Assembly (NCBI GenBank): GCA_024196135.1
Contig: JAMQCK010000588.1
Span: forward strand, 1 to 19,580
Direction of reading: 5' to 3'
From: Pleurotus ostreatus/Saccharomyces cerevisiae fusant
Taxonomy: Eukaryota > Opisthokonta
DNA length: 19,580 nt
Shown: piece after piece, positions 19,361-19,580 of the stretch
How positions within the stretch are numbered: the first letter of the stretch is position 1
Layout: each line of letters opens with the position of its first letter
Translations under genes and position numbers: made by a program
Notes under the pieces: model-generated
Databases searched by the model: none
What the model saw: the letters and a program-made list of their open reading frames with translations, nothing else
What the model was told of the DNA's origin: nothing

Positions 19361-19446
19361 GAATGTTCTGCTATATTGTGTAGCAGAACATTCCAATTAC
19401 TAACATAGCAGATTGTTCTACTGCATATGGTAGTAGAACATTCTGC
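19361..19446. repeat. Two inverted repeats of the AGAAnnTTCT class
   Basis: The first is gaatgttctgcta (19361-19373) with tagcagaacattc (19381-19393): a perfect 13-bp stem and 7-nt loop. The second is gcagattgttctact (19408-19422) with agtagaacattctgc (19432-19446): 15-bp arms with one mismatch. Most arms carry a GAAnnTTC core (one copy is GATTGTTC), and a related tgaagcttca sits at 19330-19339. Confidence 0.85.
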
Positions 19447-19458
19447 CCAAATGTGCTG

Positions 19459-19486
19459 CAGAAGTTTCTACATGTAGAAACTTCTG
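19459..19486. repeat. 28-bp perfect palindrome
   Basis: The half-site cagaagtttctaca (19459-19472) is followed directly by its exact reverse complement. It contains GAAGTTTC and GAAACTTC cores. Its right half is also the start of the first 37-bp direct repeat. Confidence 0.9.
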
Positions 19487-19580
19487 TCGCTCGACGGCGC
19501 AGAAGGTTCTACGAGGCGACAGGTTAGAAACTTCTGTCGCTCGACGGCGCAGAAGTTTCTAACTCGTCGCCTCGTAGAAC
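19475..19580. repeat. 37-bp direct repeat nested in a 75-bp imperfect palindrome
   Basis: A 37-bp block starting tagaaacttctgtcgctc occurs at 19475-19511 and again at 19525-19561, exactly 50 bp apart, with one difference. The second copy sits inside a larger palindrome: gttctacgaggcgac (19506-19520) pairs perfectly with gtcgcctcgtagaac (19566-19580), and inside it aggttagaaacttctg pairs with cagaagtttctaact with one mismatch. The array may continue beyond the window. Confidence 0.9.

Noticed and set aside
19361..19580. Regularly spaced repeats considered as a CRISPR array
   Set aside because: The units are palindromes of differing length without unique spacers of constant size, and the host is a fungus.

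Overview
The window is nuclear DNA of a filamentous fungus, most likely an agaricomycete (mushroom-type basidiomycete). The genes are GC-rich and multi-exonic, mostly with 43-56 bp GT-AG introns, and one gene is a KDZ-type transposase of the kind amplified in such genomes. All exon structures were assembled by eye from splice signals and reading-frame continuity; no alignment or transcript data were available.

Left part (1-3453): a possible first exon running off the left edge on the minus strand, a GC-rich inverted repeat (220-263), then about 2.4 kb of pyrimidine-rich degenerate repeats. These comprise a 35-42 bp minisatellite at about 810-1350 and a long-period (about 0.5 kb) repeat carrying intron-like splice signals. 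An AT-richer non-coding stretch follows.

Central part (3454-14817): four closely packed genes on the minus strand. In transcription order they are a KDZ transposase (14817-10965, 7 exons, about 1183 aa, all expected sequence motifs present), a TET/JBP-type Fe(II)/2-oxoglutarate dioxygenase (10887-9009, 5 exons, about 524 aa, HxD...H and Arg present), an unrecognised protein with Cys clusters (about 9003-7622, start unresolved), and a 1212-aa unrecognised protein with a basic disordered N-terminal half, a helical core and a very acidic tail (7302-3454, 5 exons). The gaps are only about 80, 5 and 320 bp.

Right part (14818-19580): a divergent intergenic region. It contains relic-like coding and a 0.58-kb segment bracketed by four short hairpins that share a fixed 10-nt centre but have different self-complementary stems. 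Next come a 996-aa unrecognised plus-strand gene (16021-19160, 4 exons) and, at the right edge, a dense array of palindromes built on AGAAnnTTCT.

Interpretation: KDZ transposase genes next to TET/JBP genes are known in basidiomycetes, where the oxygenase is thought to act on 5-methylcytosine and influence transposon silencing. The tight packing of two further unknown genes on the same strand, a divergent fifth gene, and related palindromes on both sides suggest a larger multi-gene mobile unit. Its boundaries were not found, so this remains an inference.
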